Assembly (NCBI GenBank): GCA_038245795.1
Contig: JBBRSC010000066.1
Span: forward strand, 1-13,981
Direction of reading: 5' to 3'
DNA from: JBBRSC01 sp038245795
Lineage (GTDB): Bacteria; Actinomycetota; Acidimicrobiia; Acidimicrobiales; Microtrichaceae
Length of the DNA stretch: 13,981 bases
Below are positions 6,120 through 13,981 of the stretch, in pieces (position 1 is the stretch's first letter; each line of letters starts with the position of its first letter). Below the pieces are notes generated by a model. It ran no database searches and was not told the origin of the DNA. It saw only the letters and a program-made list of their open reading frames with translations. The position numbers and the translations under genes are program-made.

Positions 6120-6908
6120 CTACGCGGGCGTGCCGCCGCGACCGGCTCCGCCGACAAAGCGCAGTGCGCCCTCGATGGTCTCGGGCGATGCCAACGTCTC
6201 GAGACCGATCTCGGTCTCGACCATGAGGGCATCCATCGGTGACATCCCCCATTGGCCGCGCGTCGAACGGAGGTCGTTCCGGAGACAGACCTGAGGAAGG
6301 GCCGACAACTCATGAGCCCACGCCACTGCCTCGGCGAGTGCGCGTCCAACTGGCACCACACGGTTGGCGAGCCCGAAGGACAACGCCTCCTCGGCCCCGA
6401 CGCCACGACCGGTGAGGATCATGTCCATCGCCCGCGACTCCCCGATCAAGCGGGGAAGTCGCACCGTGCCGCCATCAACCAAGGGCACCCCCCAGCGACG
6501 GCAGTACACGCCGAACACCCCGCTCTCGCTGACGACGCGGAGATCACACCAGACCGCCAGTTCCAGACCGCCAGCCACAGCGAAGCCCTCAATGGCCGCG
6601 ATGACCGGCTTGCCGATCTCGAGCCGGGTTGGGCCCATCGGGCCGCCCACGTCTGGATCGTGGATCACCCTGTTCCCACGACCACCAGAAATGGCACCAA
6701 GATCTGCGCCCGCGCAGAAGGTTCCGTCTGCGCCGGTCAGGACAGCCACGGCGCACGACGGGTCATCACCAACCGCGACGAACGCGTCGAGGAGCGCCTG
6801 AGCGGTTGGCCCGTCGACCGCATTGCGGACGCGTGGCCGATTGATGGTGATGACGGTGACGGGGCCGTCGCGTTCGACCAGTACCGGGTCCGACTCGTTG
6901 GTGGTCAC
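6120..6908 (-). CDS. Enoyl-CoA hydratase/isomerase (crotonase) family protein
   Basis: This 262-residue crotonase-fold enzyme acts on acyl-CoA thioesters. The oxyanion-hole blocks are FCAGADL (64-70) and AIEGFAVAGGLELA (105-118). Glu116 lies in GGLELA, equivalent to the first catalytic glutamate of rat mitochondrial hydratase (Glu144). The second glutamate (rat Glu164, in QPE) is replaced by Cys136 in FGVYCRRWGVP. Classical syn-hydration uses both, so this may be a weak hydratase, an isomerase or another crotonase reaction. DGGTVRLPRLIG and MDMILTGR follow as in the family. GTG 6908 has GAGG (6918-6915) 6 nt upstream. It lies 28 nt downstream of hppA on the same strand and may be read through from it. 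The superfamily is firm; the exact reaction is open. Confidence 0.93.
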   Translation of the reverse strand: MTTNESDPVLVERDGPVTVITINRPRVRNAVDGPTAQALLDAFVAVGDDPSCAVAVLTGADGTFCAGADLGAISGGRGNRVIHDPDVGGPMGPTRLEIGKPVIAAIEGFAVAGGLELAVWCDLRVVSESGVFGVYCRRWGVPLVDGGTVRLPRLIGESRAMDMILTGRGVGAEEALSFGLANRVVPVGRALAEAVAWAHELSALPQVCLRNDLRSTRGQWGMSPMDALMVETEIGLETLASPETIEGALRFVGGAGRGGTPA

Positions 6909-6936
6909 AGTTCGCCTCGAGTCACAAGGCTCGACC

Positions 6937-9267
6937 CTAGTGGGGGTGGGTTGCTTCGACTTGGGCAGCTGCGCTCGGCTGGCCGGACTTCTTGGAGAAG
7001 ATGACCGCCCCGATGATGATCACGAACGCAACGGCGGCCACGGCAAACCGAGCGTTGTTCTCGCCCATCGACAACACGGCCGGGAGAATCAACAACGCCA
7101 CCAGGTTCATCACCTTGATGAGTGGGTTGATGGCGGGGCCAGCGGTGTCCTTGAAGGGATCACCGACGGTGTCACCGATGACGACCGCCTTGTGGATCTC
7201 AGATCCCTTGCCACCGTGATTGCCTTCTTCGATGAACTTCTTGGCGTTGTCCCACGCACCGCCGGCGTTGGACAAGAAGTTCGCCATGAGCGCACCCACC
7301 ACGATCGCCGAGGCCAAGTAGCCACCAAGGGCATACGGGCCCATGGCGAACCCGACGATGACTGGGACGAGCACTGCCAGCAGCGCCGGCGTTGCGAGTT
7401 CGCGCAACGCAGCGGTGGTGCAGATGTCCACGACCGGCCCGTAATCGGGACGCTTCTCGCCCGACATGATTTTCCCATCGGCGAATTGGCGACGGACCTC
7501 CTGCACCACGGTTCCGGCAGTCCGGCTCACGGCCAAAATGGCCAGCGAACTGAACAGGTACACGACCGCACCCGCGATCAGCGCCGCCACGAACACCTTC
7601 GGATCGGCGATGTTCAATGCGATGTCCTCGAACTTGGAACCGATGCTGTCGGCGATGGTTTCGCGATATGTGGCGAAGAGCGCCACAGCCGCAATGACCG
7701 CCGACCCAATGGCGAAGCCCTTGGTGACGGCCTTGGTGGTGTTGCCGACGGTGTCGAGCCCATCGAGGATCTTCTCGGTGTCGCCGCTCAACACGCCCGC
7801 CATCTCTGCGATGCCTTGGGCGTTGTCTGCAATCGGGCCGAACGTATCCTCGGCCACAACGATGGCCGTGGTCGACAACATGCCGATGCCGGTCAACGCC
7901 ACCAGGTACAGGCCGAACAACGGATGAGCGATTCCGCCGAGGCTGACTGCCACCAGAATGGCCCCACCCACGGCAACCACGGCCCACACGGCCGACTCGA
8001 GACCCGAGCTGATACCTGAGAGCACCACGGTTGCGGGACCCGTCTCGCCCGCAGCCGCGATGTCCTTGACCGGCTTGAACTGACTCGACGTGTAGTACTG
8101 GGTGACCCGGCTGGCGACCTGGCCAAGAATCACCCCCGCCACGATGGCGAAGAACATTCGCATGCCGACGTTGGAGACGACGACCGTCTTGTCGGAGAAA
8201 TTTCCGACGTAGCCGAAGGCCAGCACCGCGGCCCCGCCGATCGCGATGATCGAGGCGGAGATGAGCCCACGGTTGATGGGCTTGAGCGCATCGGTTTCAC
8301 CCGGACGGGCCTTGACGACGAAGATCGACACGAGCGAGGCGAGGATCCCGACCCCCATGACGCCCAACGGGAAAATGAGGCCCCGGGCGGCGTCTTCGCC
8401 GGACAGCCCGATGGACCGGAAGGCGGACACGCCGAGAATGATCGACGCAACCAAAGTGACGCCGAAGCTCTCGAAAAGGTCCGCTGCCATACCGGCGCAG
8501 TCGCCCACGTTGTCGCCGACATTGTCCGCAATGGTCGCTGGGTTGCGCGGATCATCCTCGGGGATGCCGGCTTCAACCTTGCCCACCAGGTCCGCGCCCA
8601 CGTCGGCTGCCTTGGTGAAGATGCCGCCGCCGACTCGGAGGAACAGTGCCAGGAGTGACCCACCGAAGCCGAAGCCGATGAGGATGGCCGATGCGGAGTT
8701 CTTGAAGATCATGACGATGGCCGTGGCGCCCAGGAGCCCCAAGCCAGCGGTGAACATGCCGATGGTGCCGCCGGCGCGAAACGCGACCTGCATGGCTGCA
8801 TCCATGGAGCCAGTCTTGGCGGCCGCCGCAGTGCGGAGGTTGGCGCGAGTGGAGAGCCACATGCCGAGGAATCCAATGAAGCCCGACGTCACAGCACCGA
8901 CGATGAACGCGCCGGTGCGGAAGGCGCCCGACTGAACGAACGACAGCGTGTTCGCCGGATTGTCACCTGCCTCGGGCGGAGCGATGACCGCCTTCGACGT
9001 CAGAAAGACGACAACGGCCAACGGGATCACGATGACGCCGATCGTCCGGAACTGCCGTGTGATGTACGCCATGGCGCCTTCTTGGATGGATGTGGCGATC
9101 TCGCCCATCTCGGTGGTGCCGGTCTCCTTTGCGAGCACCCCCTTCATCATCACGAAGCCGGCCAGGAGCGCCACGATGGCGGTCCCGATGCAGAAGAAGA
9201 GCACCGCCCACTCCGAACTGCCGAACTTGAAGAGTTGGTAGCCACCCTCGGCGAGGATCGGTTGCAT
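6937..9267 (-). CDS. hppA: Membrane-bound proton-translocating pyrophosphatase
   Basis: This integral membrane enzyme hydrolyses PPi and pumps H+ across the membrane. It is 776 aa with many hydrophobic helices, as in the family. The signature DVGADLVGKVE is at 222-232. The Mg-PPi-binding block DNVGDNVGDCAGMAAD is at 248-263, DNAQGIAEM at 481-489, and GDTVGDPFKDTAGPAINP near 698-714. In GNTTKAVTKG (508-517), Lys512 and Thr515 occupy the two positions that mark the K+-independent class; K+-dependent enzymes have Ala there. ATG 9267 is supported by AAAGG about 7 nt upstream. The dedA stop lies 96 nt upstream on the same strand. That gap holds a GC-rich imperfect dyad (about 9336-9354) and a GATATC-containing patch, but no convincing promoter. 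The crotonase gene follows after 28 nt. Confidence 0.98.
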   Translation of the reverse strand: MQPILAEGGYQLFKFGSSEWAVLFFCIGTAIVALLAGFVMMKGVLAKETGTTEMGEIATSIQEGAMAYITRQFRTIGVIVIPLAVVVFLTSKAVIAPPEAGDNPANTLSFVQSGAFRTGAFIVGAVTSGFIGFLGMWLSTRANLRTAAAAKTGSMDAAMQVAFRAGGTIGMFTAGLGLLGATAIVMIFKNSASAILIGFGFGGSLLALFLRVGGGIFTKAADVGADLVGKVEAGIPEDDPRNPATIADNVGDNVGDCAGMAADLFESFGVTLVASIILGVSAFRSIGLSGEDAARGLIFPLGVMGVGILASLVSIFVVKARPGETDALKPINRGLISASIIAIGGAAVLAFGYVGNFSDKTVVVSNVGMRMFFAIVAGVILGQVASRVTQYYTSSQFKPVKDIAAAGETGPATVVLSGISSGLESAVWAVVAVGGAILVAVSLGGIAHPLFGLYLVALTGIGMLSTTAIVVAEDTFGPIADNAQGIAEMAGVLSGDTEKILDGLDTVGNTTKAVTKGFAIGSAVIAAVALFATYRETIADSIGSKFEDIALNIADPKVFVAALIAGAVVYLFSSLAILAVSRTAGTVVQEVRRQFADGKIMSGEKRPDYGPVVDICTTAALRELATPALLAVLVPVIVGFAMGPYALGGYLASAIVVGALMANFLSNAGGAWDNAKKFIEEGNHGGKGSEIHKAVVIGDTVGDPFKDTAGPAINPLIKVMNLVALLILPAVLSMGENNARFAVAAVAFVIIIGAVIFSKKSGQPSAAAQVEATHPH

Positions 9268-9363
9268 CTCTGACCTTTCTGATGCGGGCGATCACCGCAC
9301 GCGCGATGTCGGACCCGGTCGATTGATATCGGTCCGCACCCCCCGAGGGCGGATCGAACTGCG

Positions 9364-10041
9364 CTAGCTCAATCCATCAGGGCGGTTCGCGTCAACTCCC
9401 AGAGATTCGGTCGGCGTCCGTCGAGCGCGTGCAATCTCCACGAAAACCGGGATCAACGAGATCAGGACCACCACACCGACGACGGGATACAGGTACTTGT
9501 CGATGTCAATGGTCTTGCCGACCGCCTTCTGCACCACGAAACCGGTGCCGGTCACCCCAACCGCCCACAGCAACGCGCCGAGGATGTTGGCGGGCAGGAA
9601 CTTCTTGTACTCGTAGCCGGCCACCCCGACCACGACGGGCAGAAAGGTTCGCACGATGGGCACGAAGCGACCGATCACGATGGCGGATTGACCGCGCTCC
9701 TCGAAATAGTCGTGTGCCTTCTCCACATACTTTTGTTTGAAGAACCGGCTGTTCGGCTTGTCGAACAGTGCGGGGCCGAAGCGACGCCCGATCTGATACC
9801 CAAGCTGATCACCAGCGAAGGCCGCGAAGAACAATGCGGGGAACAGGAAGTACCACGGCCACAAGAAGCCTTGGGCAGAGAAGAACCCCGCCAGGAACAG
9901 CAAGGAATCGCCGGGCAGGAAGAATCCGATCAGCAAGCCACATTCAGCGAAGATGATCAGCAGGACCAGAACGGTTGACAGCTGGCCGTGGTCCTTGATG
10001 ATGTTGACCGGGTCGAGCCAGTCGGGCAGCAGAGCGAGCAC
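9364..10041 (-). CDS. DedA family (SNARE-associated/VTT domain) membrane protein
   Basis: This 225-residue polytopic membrane protein belongs to the DedA family, linked to lipid carrier flipping, envelope integrity and proton-motive force. It shows FAECGLLIGFFLPGDSLLF with Glu33 and Asp45. The family motif GRFVPIVRTFLPVVVGVAG is at 124-142 with Arg125 and Arg131. These correspond to the four charged residues reported as essential in E. coli YqjA/YghB. A hydrophobic helix near 176-200 precedes a polar C-terminal tail. GTG 10041 is chosen because a TANNNT -10 element lies exactly 6 nt before it. There is no Shine-Dalgarno, so a leaderless mRNA is likely. It lies downstream of the UPF0182 gene and upstream of hppA, all on the minus strand. 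The transported lipid cannot be deduced. Confidence 0.95.
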   Translation of the reverse strand: MLALLPDWLDPVNIIKDHGQLSTVLVLLIIFAECGLLIGFFLPGDSLLFLAGFFSAQGFLWPWYFLFPALFFAAFAGDQLGYQIGRRFGPALFDKPNSRFFKQKYVEKAHDYFEERGQSAIVIGRFVPIVRTFLPVVVGVAGYEYKKFLPANILGALLWAVGVTGTGFVVQKAVGKTIDIDKYLYPVVGVVVLISLIPVFVEIARARRTPTESLGVDANRPDGLS

Positions 10042-10053
10042 CGCGCAACGGTA
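10042..10053 (-). promoter_or_regulatory. Leaderless-type -10 element for the dedA-like gene
   Basis: On the minus strand TACCGT (10053-10048) matches TANNNT. It is followed by 6 nt (TGCGCG) and then the GTG start at 10041. This is the same geometry as the ABM-gene promoter in this window. No Shine-Dalgarno is present before the GTG. Confidence 0.42.
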
Positions 10054-10074
10054 GTGGCCGATTCCGCAGACGTC

Positions 10075-10093
10075 TCAACCCGGCCAGGGTTGA
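10075..10093 (-). terminator. Terminator-like hairpin after the UPF0182 gene
   Basis: Four bases beyond the TGA stop (10099-10097), TCAACCC pairs perfectly over 7 bp with GGGTTGA around a 5-nt TGGCC loop. No U-tract follows, so it could be a tract-less actinobacterial terminator, an mRNA 3'-end stabiliser, or chance. Confidence 0.4.
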
Positions 10094-10096
10094 TTC

Positions 10097-13000
10097 TCAG
10101 GGTCCGGTGGTGGGCGGTGACGCCGTCGACCCGGGAACTGTGGTGCTTGGCGCTGTCGTCCCTGGCAGCGTCGTGCCTGGAAGCGTTGTTCTGGGCGCAG
10201 TGATGCCGGGAATCGTCGTGGCGGGAGCGGTGGTCGATGGTGCTGCGAACGTGGCCCCGTTGGCCAGCAGGGTGCTCGCCTGGCGGATCAGATCCTGCGC
10301 CTGGGAGACCTTCGTCTGATAGTCCGCCAAGCTGGATGTCCCGCCAGTCTTGAGCGCCGCGTCAGCGGCGTCGAAGAGGACGACTGCCTTGGCGATCAAC
10401 GCCGCAGGATCGTCAGCGGGCGGAGGAGTCGGACTAGTCCCTCCGGGTGTCGTGGTTGGTGGTTCTGGCACCCCTTCGCTGGTCTGGATCTTCGCGGTCG
10501 GGAACAGGCCCTTCAACGCTTCGGCCAGGCTGGCGCCAGCCACGATCTTGTCGCCGACGGTTGCGACCACCTGACGCAACTCCGGGAATCCGTCAGCACC
10601 TTCGGCACGCACGTAATACGGGCGCACATAGAGCAGCGACGTGCCGATCGGGATGATGAGCAGATTGCCGAACTCGAGTCGCGAGCCGGTGCTGTCCAGC
10701 AGCGAGATCTGTTTGGAGACCACTGAATCCGACAGGATGTTGCCGCTGACGATGAGCGGACCATCGACTTCACGGTTTCGTTCTTGGCGGTCTGCCCCCG
10801 TCTTCTTCGTCATCGTGTACAGCTCGAGCTGGCCGTAGTTGGACAGATCACTCTTGCCAACCATGAACGACGTGAGCTGCTGCTTCTTGTCGTCATCGCT
10901 GTAGGGAACGAACGGCCGGAACAACAGGAAATCCTGGCTCGTTGCGTCTGGGAGCCGCATCAGCTGGTAGTACGGCGAGATGCGCTCGCGGCGGGTGCCA
11001 GCAGTCGCTGATGCGGCGCTGACGTCACGACCCGGATCCTGGGCGACCGCCCAGCGATCGCTCTGCTCATAGAAGTCCGCCGCCGCGTCAATGTGATAGC
11101 GGCCCCACATCGAGGTCTGGATCCGGAACAGATCTTCCGGATAGCGGAGGTGATCTTTGATGGTCGGATCCATCTCCGAGAACGGTTTGAACAACTTCGG
11201 GAAGGCGGAGGCGTACCCACGGATGATGGGATCCTTGGCGCCATACAACTCGTCGGTCAGATACAGATCCACCGTGCCGTCGTAGGCGTCGACGACCGCC
11301 TTGACGGAGTTGCGCACATAGTTCAGCTGCGTGCCATAGAGGCCGGAGTTGGCGGTCAGGACCGACGTATCGACCTGCTGCGCGTAGGGATAGGTGGCCG
11401 ACGATGTGTAGGCGTCGAGCACGTACTTGATGCGACCCCCGCTGATCACCGGGTAGGGATCGGAGTCGAACTTGAGGAACGGCGCCACACGCTCAGCGCG
11501 GGTCCGAACATCCCGGGCGTAGAGCACACGGGAATTCGAAGTCAGAAATTCCGAGGTGAGGGTCTCGAGGTCACCGAACCGCAGAAAGAACGCCGCGCGA
11601 CGGACGAACCCGTCGATGCCGACCCCGCCCTTGCCGACGTACGTCGTCTGTGCATCGCCGCTCTGCTCGGGACGGGACGTCCCGACGATCGCATAGCCGT
11701 CCTCGGTGGGACCATCGAGGCCTTCACCGAAATAGATCTCCGGTCGATCCAGCTTGATTCGTTCCGTGACGGTCGGATCCACCTGGACGGGGACGCCGCG
11801 AACCTTGAAGAACGGACGACCCTTGTCAGTGACCTCGTTCGCCGGTGCCAGCGCAGCCCCGTAGCCGTGGGTATAGACGAGGTGCCGATTCTCCCAGCTT
11901 TTCTGGGGGATCTGATCGGGATTCAGGTCGCGTGCTGCGAGCACGACCTGAGTCGGAGCGTTGTTGACGCCGATCGGATAACGATCGACGTCGATGTCGC
12001 TGAACTGAAAATACGGAAGCTGCGACTCGAGCCGTTGGAACGTCTGGGTGATGACGGCGGGGTCCAACAGACGGATGTTGGAGATGGTTGCAGCGTTGTC
12101 GTTGACGACCGCGTCGGTGGGATCTTTCGTGTAATCGAAGTTCTTCTCGACCACCTTGTCGAGACCCAATGCCACGCGCGTGGCCTCGATATTGCGGGTG
12201 ATGTAGGGGGCTTCGCGTGACGACTCCTTTCGGGCCACCTGGAAGGTCTGGATGAACCACGGGTAGAGCTGACCGGCCGCGAGCGCCACCAGTAGCCACA
12301 GGCTCATCGCCACGATCGGCAGCGCCCATCCCCGTCGTCGGATGTTGATGATGAAGAGCACAGCGCTCAGCACGGAGATCAACATGAGTAACGCCAATGC
12401 GGGCATTGCCGCCCTGATGTCGGTGTACGTCGCGCCTTCGACATAGCCGCGATCGCTCATCAGCAGCTGGTAACGGGCGAGGAGATAGTCACCGGCCTTG
12501 ACCAGCGCGATCAGCGCCATCAGTACCGAGAGGTGGGCCTTGACCTGTGCCGACACGCGTTGTCCGGTGGCCTGCAAACGGATCCCACCGTTGAGGTAGT
12601 GCGATACAGCCGTGACCATGGCGATGATGACGAGGCTGGCGAATAGCCAGTCCGATAGGTATTGCAGGAACGGCAGCTTGAACACATAAAAGCCGACATC
12701 GGTGTTGTGCACCGGGTCTTTGACGCCAAAGGACCCGCCGTTGCGGAACAGGAGCCACGAGTCCCATTGGCCCGATGCACCCACACCCGCCACGAGACCG
12801 AACGCCAGCGAGATGCCGAGGCGTATCAGCCGGCGACGCTTACCGAACAACTCGCGGTAGCGCTTCAGGAGTTCGTCCTCGGGACCGGTGCTCGGCAACG
12901 AGGCGACCCGCTCGGTGATGAGGAGACTGGCGGCGCAGAGCGCTGTGAACACCAGCGTGAACGCGCCAGCCAATCCGAACTGCGTCAGCAGTCTGGTGCG

Positions 13001-13183
13001 CCAGACATCAGTGCTGCCGACCGAGTCGTACCAGAGGAAATCGGTGTAGAAGCCGGCGATGGCCCGCGCCGAGAGGGCGAGAACCACCAGGGCGACCACG
13101 ACCGAGATGATGATCACCCGAGCTCGCGGAGAGAGCCCTCCGGTTTTTCGTCTCGGGGCGACCATGTCATTGGGATAGCGCAT
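10097..13183 (-). CDS. UPF0182 family (COG1615) large membrane protein
   Basis: This 1028-residue protein belongs to the conserved actinobacterial UPF0182 family of unknown function. The N-terminus has seven hydrophobic helices (about 22-42, 68-90, 119-137, 177-195, 216-234, 258-280, 286-305). The family-typical FYTDFLWYDSVG follows the first helix. A large domain with no further helices, presumably extracytoplasmic, follows from about 310 to 900. It contains YTHGYGAALAPANEVT and IPIGTSLLYVRPYYVR. The last 45 residues are a Thr/Pro repeat tail. ATG 13183 is preferred: AGGA lies 9 nt upstream and it begins 11 nt after the stop of the preceding gene. GTG 13228 and ATG 13222 would overlap that gene and lack a good ribosome binding site. 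The tight spacing suggests one transcript with the upstream gene. The family is firm; the function is unknown. Confidence 0.95.
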   Translation of the reverse strand: MRYPNDMVAPRRKTGGLSPRARVIIISVVVALVVLALSARAIAGFYTDFLWYDSVGSTDVWRTRLLTQFGLAGAFTLVFTALCAASLLITERVASLPSTGPEDELLKRYRELFGKRRRLIRLGISLAFGLVAGVGASGQWDSWLLFRNGGSFGVKDPVHNTDVGFYVFKLPFLQYLSDWLFASLVIIAMVTAVSHYLNGGIRLQATGQRVSAQVKAHLSVLMALIALVKAGDYLLARYQLLMSDRGYVEGATYTDIRAAMPALALLMLISVLSAVLFIINIRRRGWALPIVAMSLWLLVALAAGQLYPWFIQTFQVARKESSREAPYITRNIEATRVALGLDKVVEKNFDYTKDPTDAVVNDNAATISNIRLLDPAVITQTFQRLESQLPYFQFSDIDVDRYPIGVNNAPTQVVLAARDLNPDQIPQKSWENRHLVYTHGYGAALAPANEVTDKGRPFFKVRGVPVQVDPTVTERIKLDRPEIYFGEGLDGPTEDGYAIVGTSRPEQSGDAQTTYVGKGGVGIDGFVRRAAFFLRFGDLETLTSEFLTSNSRVLYARDVRTRAERVAPFLKFDSDPYPVISGGRIKYVLDAYTSSATYPYAQQVDTSVLTANSGLYGTQLNYVRNSVKAVVDAYDGTVDLYLTDELYGAKDPIIRGYASAFPKLFKPFSEMDPTIKDHLRYPEDLFRIQTSMWGRYHIDAAADFYEQSDRWAVAQDPGRDVSAASATAGTRRERISPYYQLMRLPDATSQDFLLFRPFVPYSDDDKKQQLTSFMVGKSDLSNYGQLELYTMTKKTGADRQERNREVDGPLIVSGNILSDSVVSKQISLLDSTGSRLEFGNLLIIPIGTSLLYVRPYYVRAEGADGFPELRQVVATVGDKIVAGASLAEALKGLFPTAKIQTSEGVPEPPTTTPGGTSPTPPPADDPAALIAKAVVLFDAADAALKTGGTSSLADYQTKVSQAQDLIRQASTLLANGATFAAPSTTAPATTIPGITAPRTTLPGTTLPGTTAPSTTVPGSTASPPTTGP
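10137..10241 (-). repeat. 15-bp degenerate tandem repeat coding the Thr/Pro tail of the UPF0182 protein
   Basis: About seven units of 15 bp (plus-strand form roughly GTCGTGCCTGGAAGC) encode pentapeptide-like units such as TTLPG, TTAPS and TTVPG. In the protein this forms an extended, probably extracytoplasmic, Thr-rich stalk that could be O-glycosylated in actinobacteria. Unit number is likely to vary between strains. Confidence 0.7.
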
Positions 13184-13194
13184 CGAAGGGAATC

Positions 13195-13981
13195 CTAGTG
13201 AGGCGCTGGGGTCAGGAGGCATCGACACCCGGGATGGGCGGCGGGTGCCACGTGACCGGTCGGAAACTCCTCACCGGCAACGACAGGATCGGACAACGAG
13301 TTGTCCTCAGCGTCCGGACAGGGCAGCCCACCGTTGTCGACCAGCCAGCAGTGTCGGGCCCCGCCACGGGACGATTCGAGGATTCCCCGGTTGAATCCGC
13401 TGGTCACGAGATCACCGGCAATGGCGACGATCGAATCGCCTTTGGCGTCTCGATAGATCGATCGACAGATGGCGATCAGGTCGTCGGATCCCGACGCGAC
13501 ATCGTGAGCGGAGATGGCGTCGGACAGACGCGCCATCAGCGGCTCGACGATCGACCCGTGCATCGACGCAGTGATCAGTTCCGCAATCACTCCCCCATCG
13601 ACATCTTCGCCGTGGTTCTCATCGTCGAAAAATGTCGAGCCTGCGACGATCGCCCCAGTGACATCGTCGAGCGCAGCCACTGCCAGCGCCAGCGCCAGAT
13701 CATCGGTGTCGCCGAGCACGGACAGTTCGAGCGGGCCCTTCTTGTGACGCCGAATCCGATCCAGAACGACGTTCTCATGATCAGACACGGCCCGCTTCAA
13801 GCGCCGTCCGAGGCTGCGTTCCAGCGTCCCGATGGCGGCATCTCGCGCATCGAGCAGGCTGACGGGCGGCGCGAGTTCAATCACCACGGCTCCACCGTTG
13901 CGACTGGCGACGCTTGGCTCGGTGGACCCAGCAGCTTGGTCGGCGCCCGCCGGGACAACGTCGGCACGAAGCCGGGCGAAA
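13195..13981 (-). CDS. Protein of unknown function with HPGCRC C-terminus, 5' end beyond the window
   Basis: The frame is open to the right edge, so the start is probably outside; 261 residues are visible. GTG 13887 would give a 230-aa internal version but has no special support. The visible part starts with a FARLRAD segment and an Ala/Ser/Glu-rich linker. A charged helical region follows (LERSLGRRLKRAVSDHENVVLDRIRR), then an Asp-rich alpha-helical middle. The C-terminus has HCWLVDNGG, CPDAEDN, FPTGH and AHPGCRCLL. That end resembles the Cys/His motif of phage SPP1 gp7/Mu F head-morphogenesis domains, but I see no phage genes around it. Two positions where such motifs often have cysteine are alanine here (CPDAEDN, HVAPAAHP). 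Its stop is 11 nt before the UPF0182 start. Cytoplasmic location is likely; function is unknown. Confidence 0.8.
   Translation of the reverse strand, partial: FARLRADVVPAGADQAAGSTEPSVASRNGGAVVIELAPPVSLLDARDAAIGTLERSLGRRLKRAVSDHENVVLDRIRRHKKGPLELSVLGDTDDLALALAVAALDDVTGAIVAGSTFFDDENHGEDVDGGVIAELITASMHGSIVEPLMARLSDAISAHDVASGSDDLIAICRSIYRDAKGDSIVAIAGDLVTSGFNRGILESSRGGARHCWLVDNGGLPCPDAEDNSLSDPVVAGEEFPTGHVAPAAHPGCRCLLTPAPH

Noticed and set aside
6823..8019. 398-codon plus-strand frame opposite hppA
   Set aside because: His/Arg/Gly-rich antisense translation of conserved HppA helices; typical GC-rich shadow.
9336..9354. Imperfect CCGC...GCGG dyad between the dedA-like gene and hppA
   Set aside because: Pairing is irregular with a very short loop and no T-tract. 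It could be a weak terminator, but the evidence is too thin to list.
11093..12220. 375-codon plus-strand frame opposite the UPF0182 gene
   Set aside because: Antisense of a well-conserved gene; no domain and no start signals.
13195..13981. Prophage remnant suggested by the gp7/MuF-like motif
   Set aside because: No other phage gene, integrase or attachment repeat is in view. Base composition and spacing match the neighbouring chromosomal genes.

Overview
The window is GC-rich, with dense, mostly short-spaced genes. It looks like chromosomal DNA of a high-GC actinobacterium, most likely of the Acidimicrobiia or a related lineage. Pointers are the PGWW-x(5)-NWYPP N-terminus and proline-rich linker of the metallopeptidase, a UPF0182 membrane protein with a Thr/Pro tail, and leaderless-type promoters (TANNNT, 6 nt, then RTG). 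The lineage is an inference from gene character; there is no rRNA here. I saw no tRNA, rRNA, CRISPR, insertion sequence or phage cassette.

Layout, left to right. A doubtful 5' gene fragment sits on the minus strand at the left edge (1-126). A PPK2-type polyphosphate:nucleotide phosphotransferase is on the plus strand (251-1144). Convergent to it is a minus-strand membrane-anchored neutral zinc metallopeptidase made of two tandem homologous domains. Its reading frame is interrupted by one in-frame TGA (1412-1414) but continues as recognisable domain to 1190. Divergent from it is a plus-strand cluster: an ABM/YgiN-like mini-protein (3101-3403), methionine sulfoxide reductase MsrA (3437-4087), a cytochrome P450 (4084-5337, ATGA overlap with msrA) and a class I glutamine amidotransferase (5355-6044). 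A terminator-like hairpin closes this cluster. The rest is minus strand. Read from the right edge, it holds a truncated-by-window protein with a phage-head-morphogenesis-like HPGCRC C-terminus (13195-13981), a UPF0182 membrane protein (10097-13183), a DedA membrane protein (9364-10041), the proton-pumping pyrophosphatase HppA (6937-9267) and a crotonase-fold enoyl-CoA hydratase-like enzyme (6120-6908).

How the genes may work together. PPK2 and HppA both handle phosphoanhydride energy (polyphosphate and PPi). The ABM-MsrA-P450-amidotransferase cluster reads like an oxidative or xenobiotic metabolism unit, though no substrate can be deduced. DedA, UPF0182 and HppA are all membrane proteins on the same strand.

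The most interesting observation is the in-frame TGA in the metallopeptidase. It sits exactly where the first domain copy has the family's conserved cysteine (ADC-x-AG-x-W). The frame after it is intact, keeps the matching downstream cysteine, and ends normally. A 7-bp hairpin with a G at the start of its loop lies just 3' of the TGA. This could be a selenocysteine codon in a family not known to me as a selenoprotein, a recent nonsense mutation, or a one-base sequence error. The window alone cannot decide between them.
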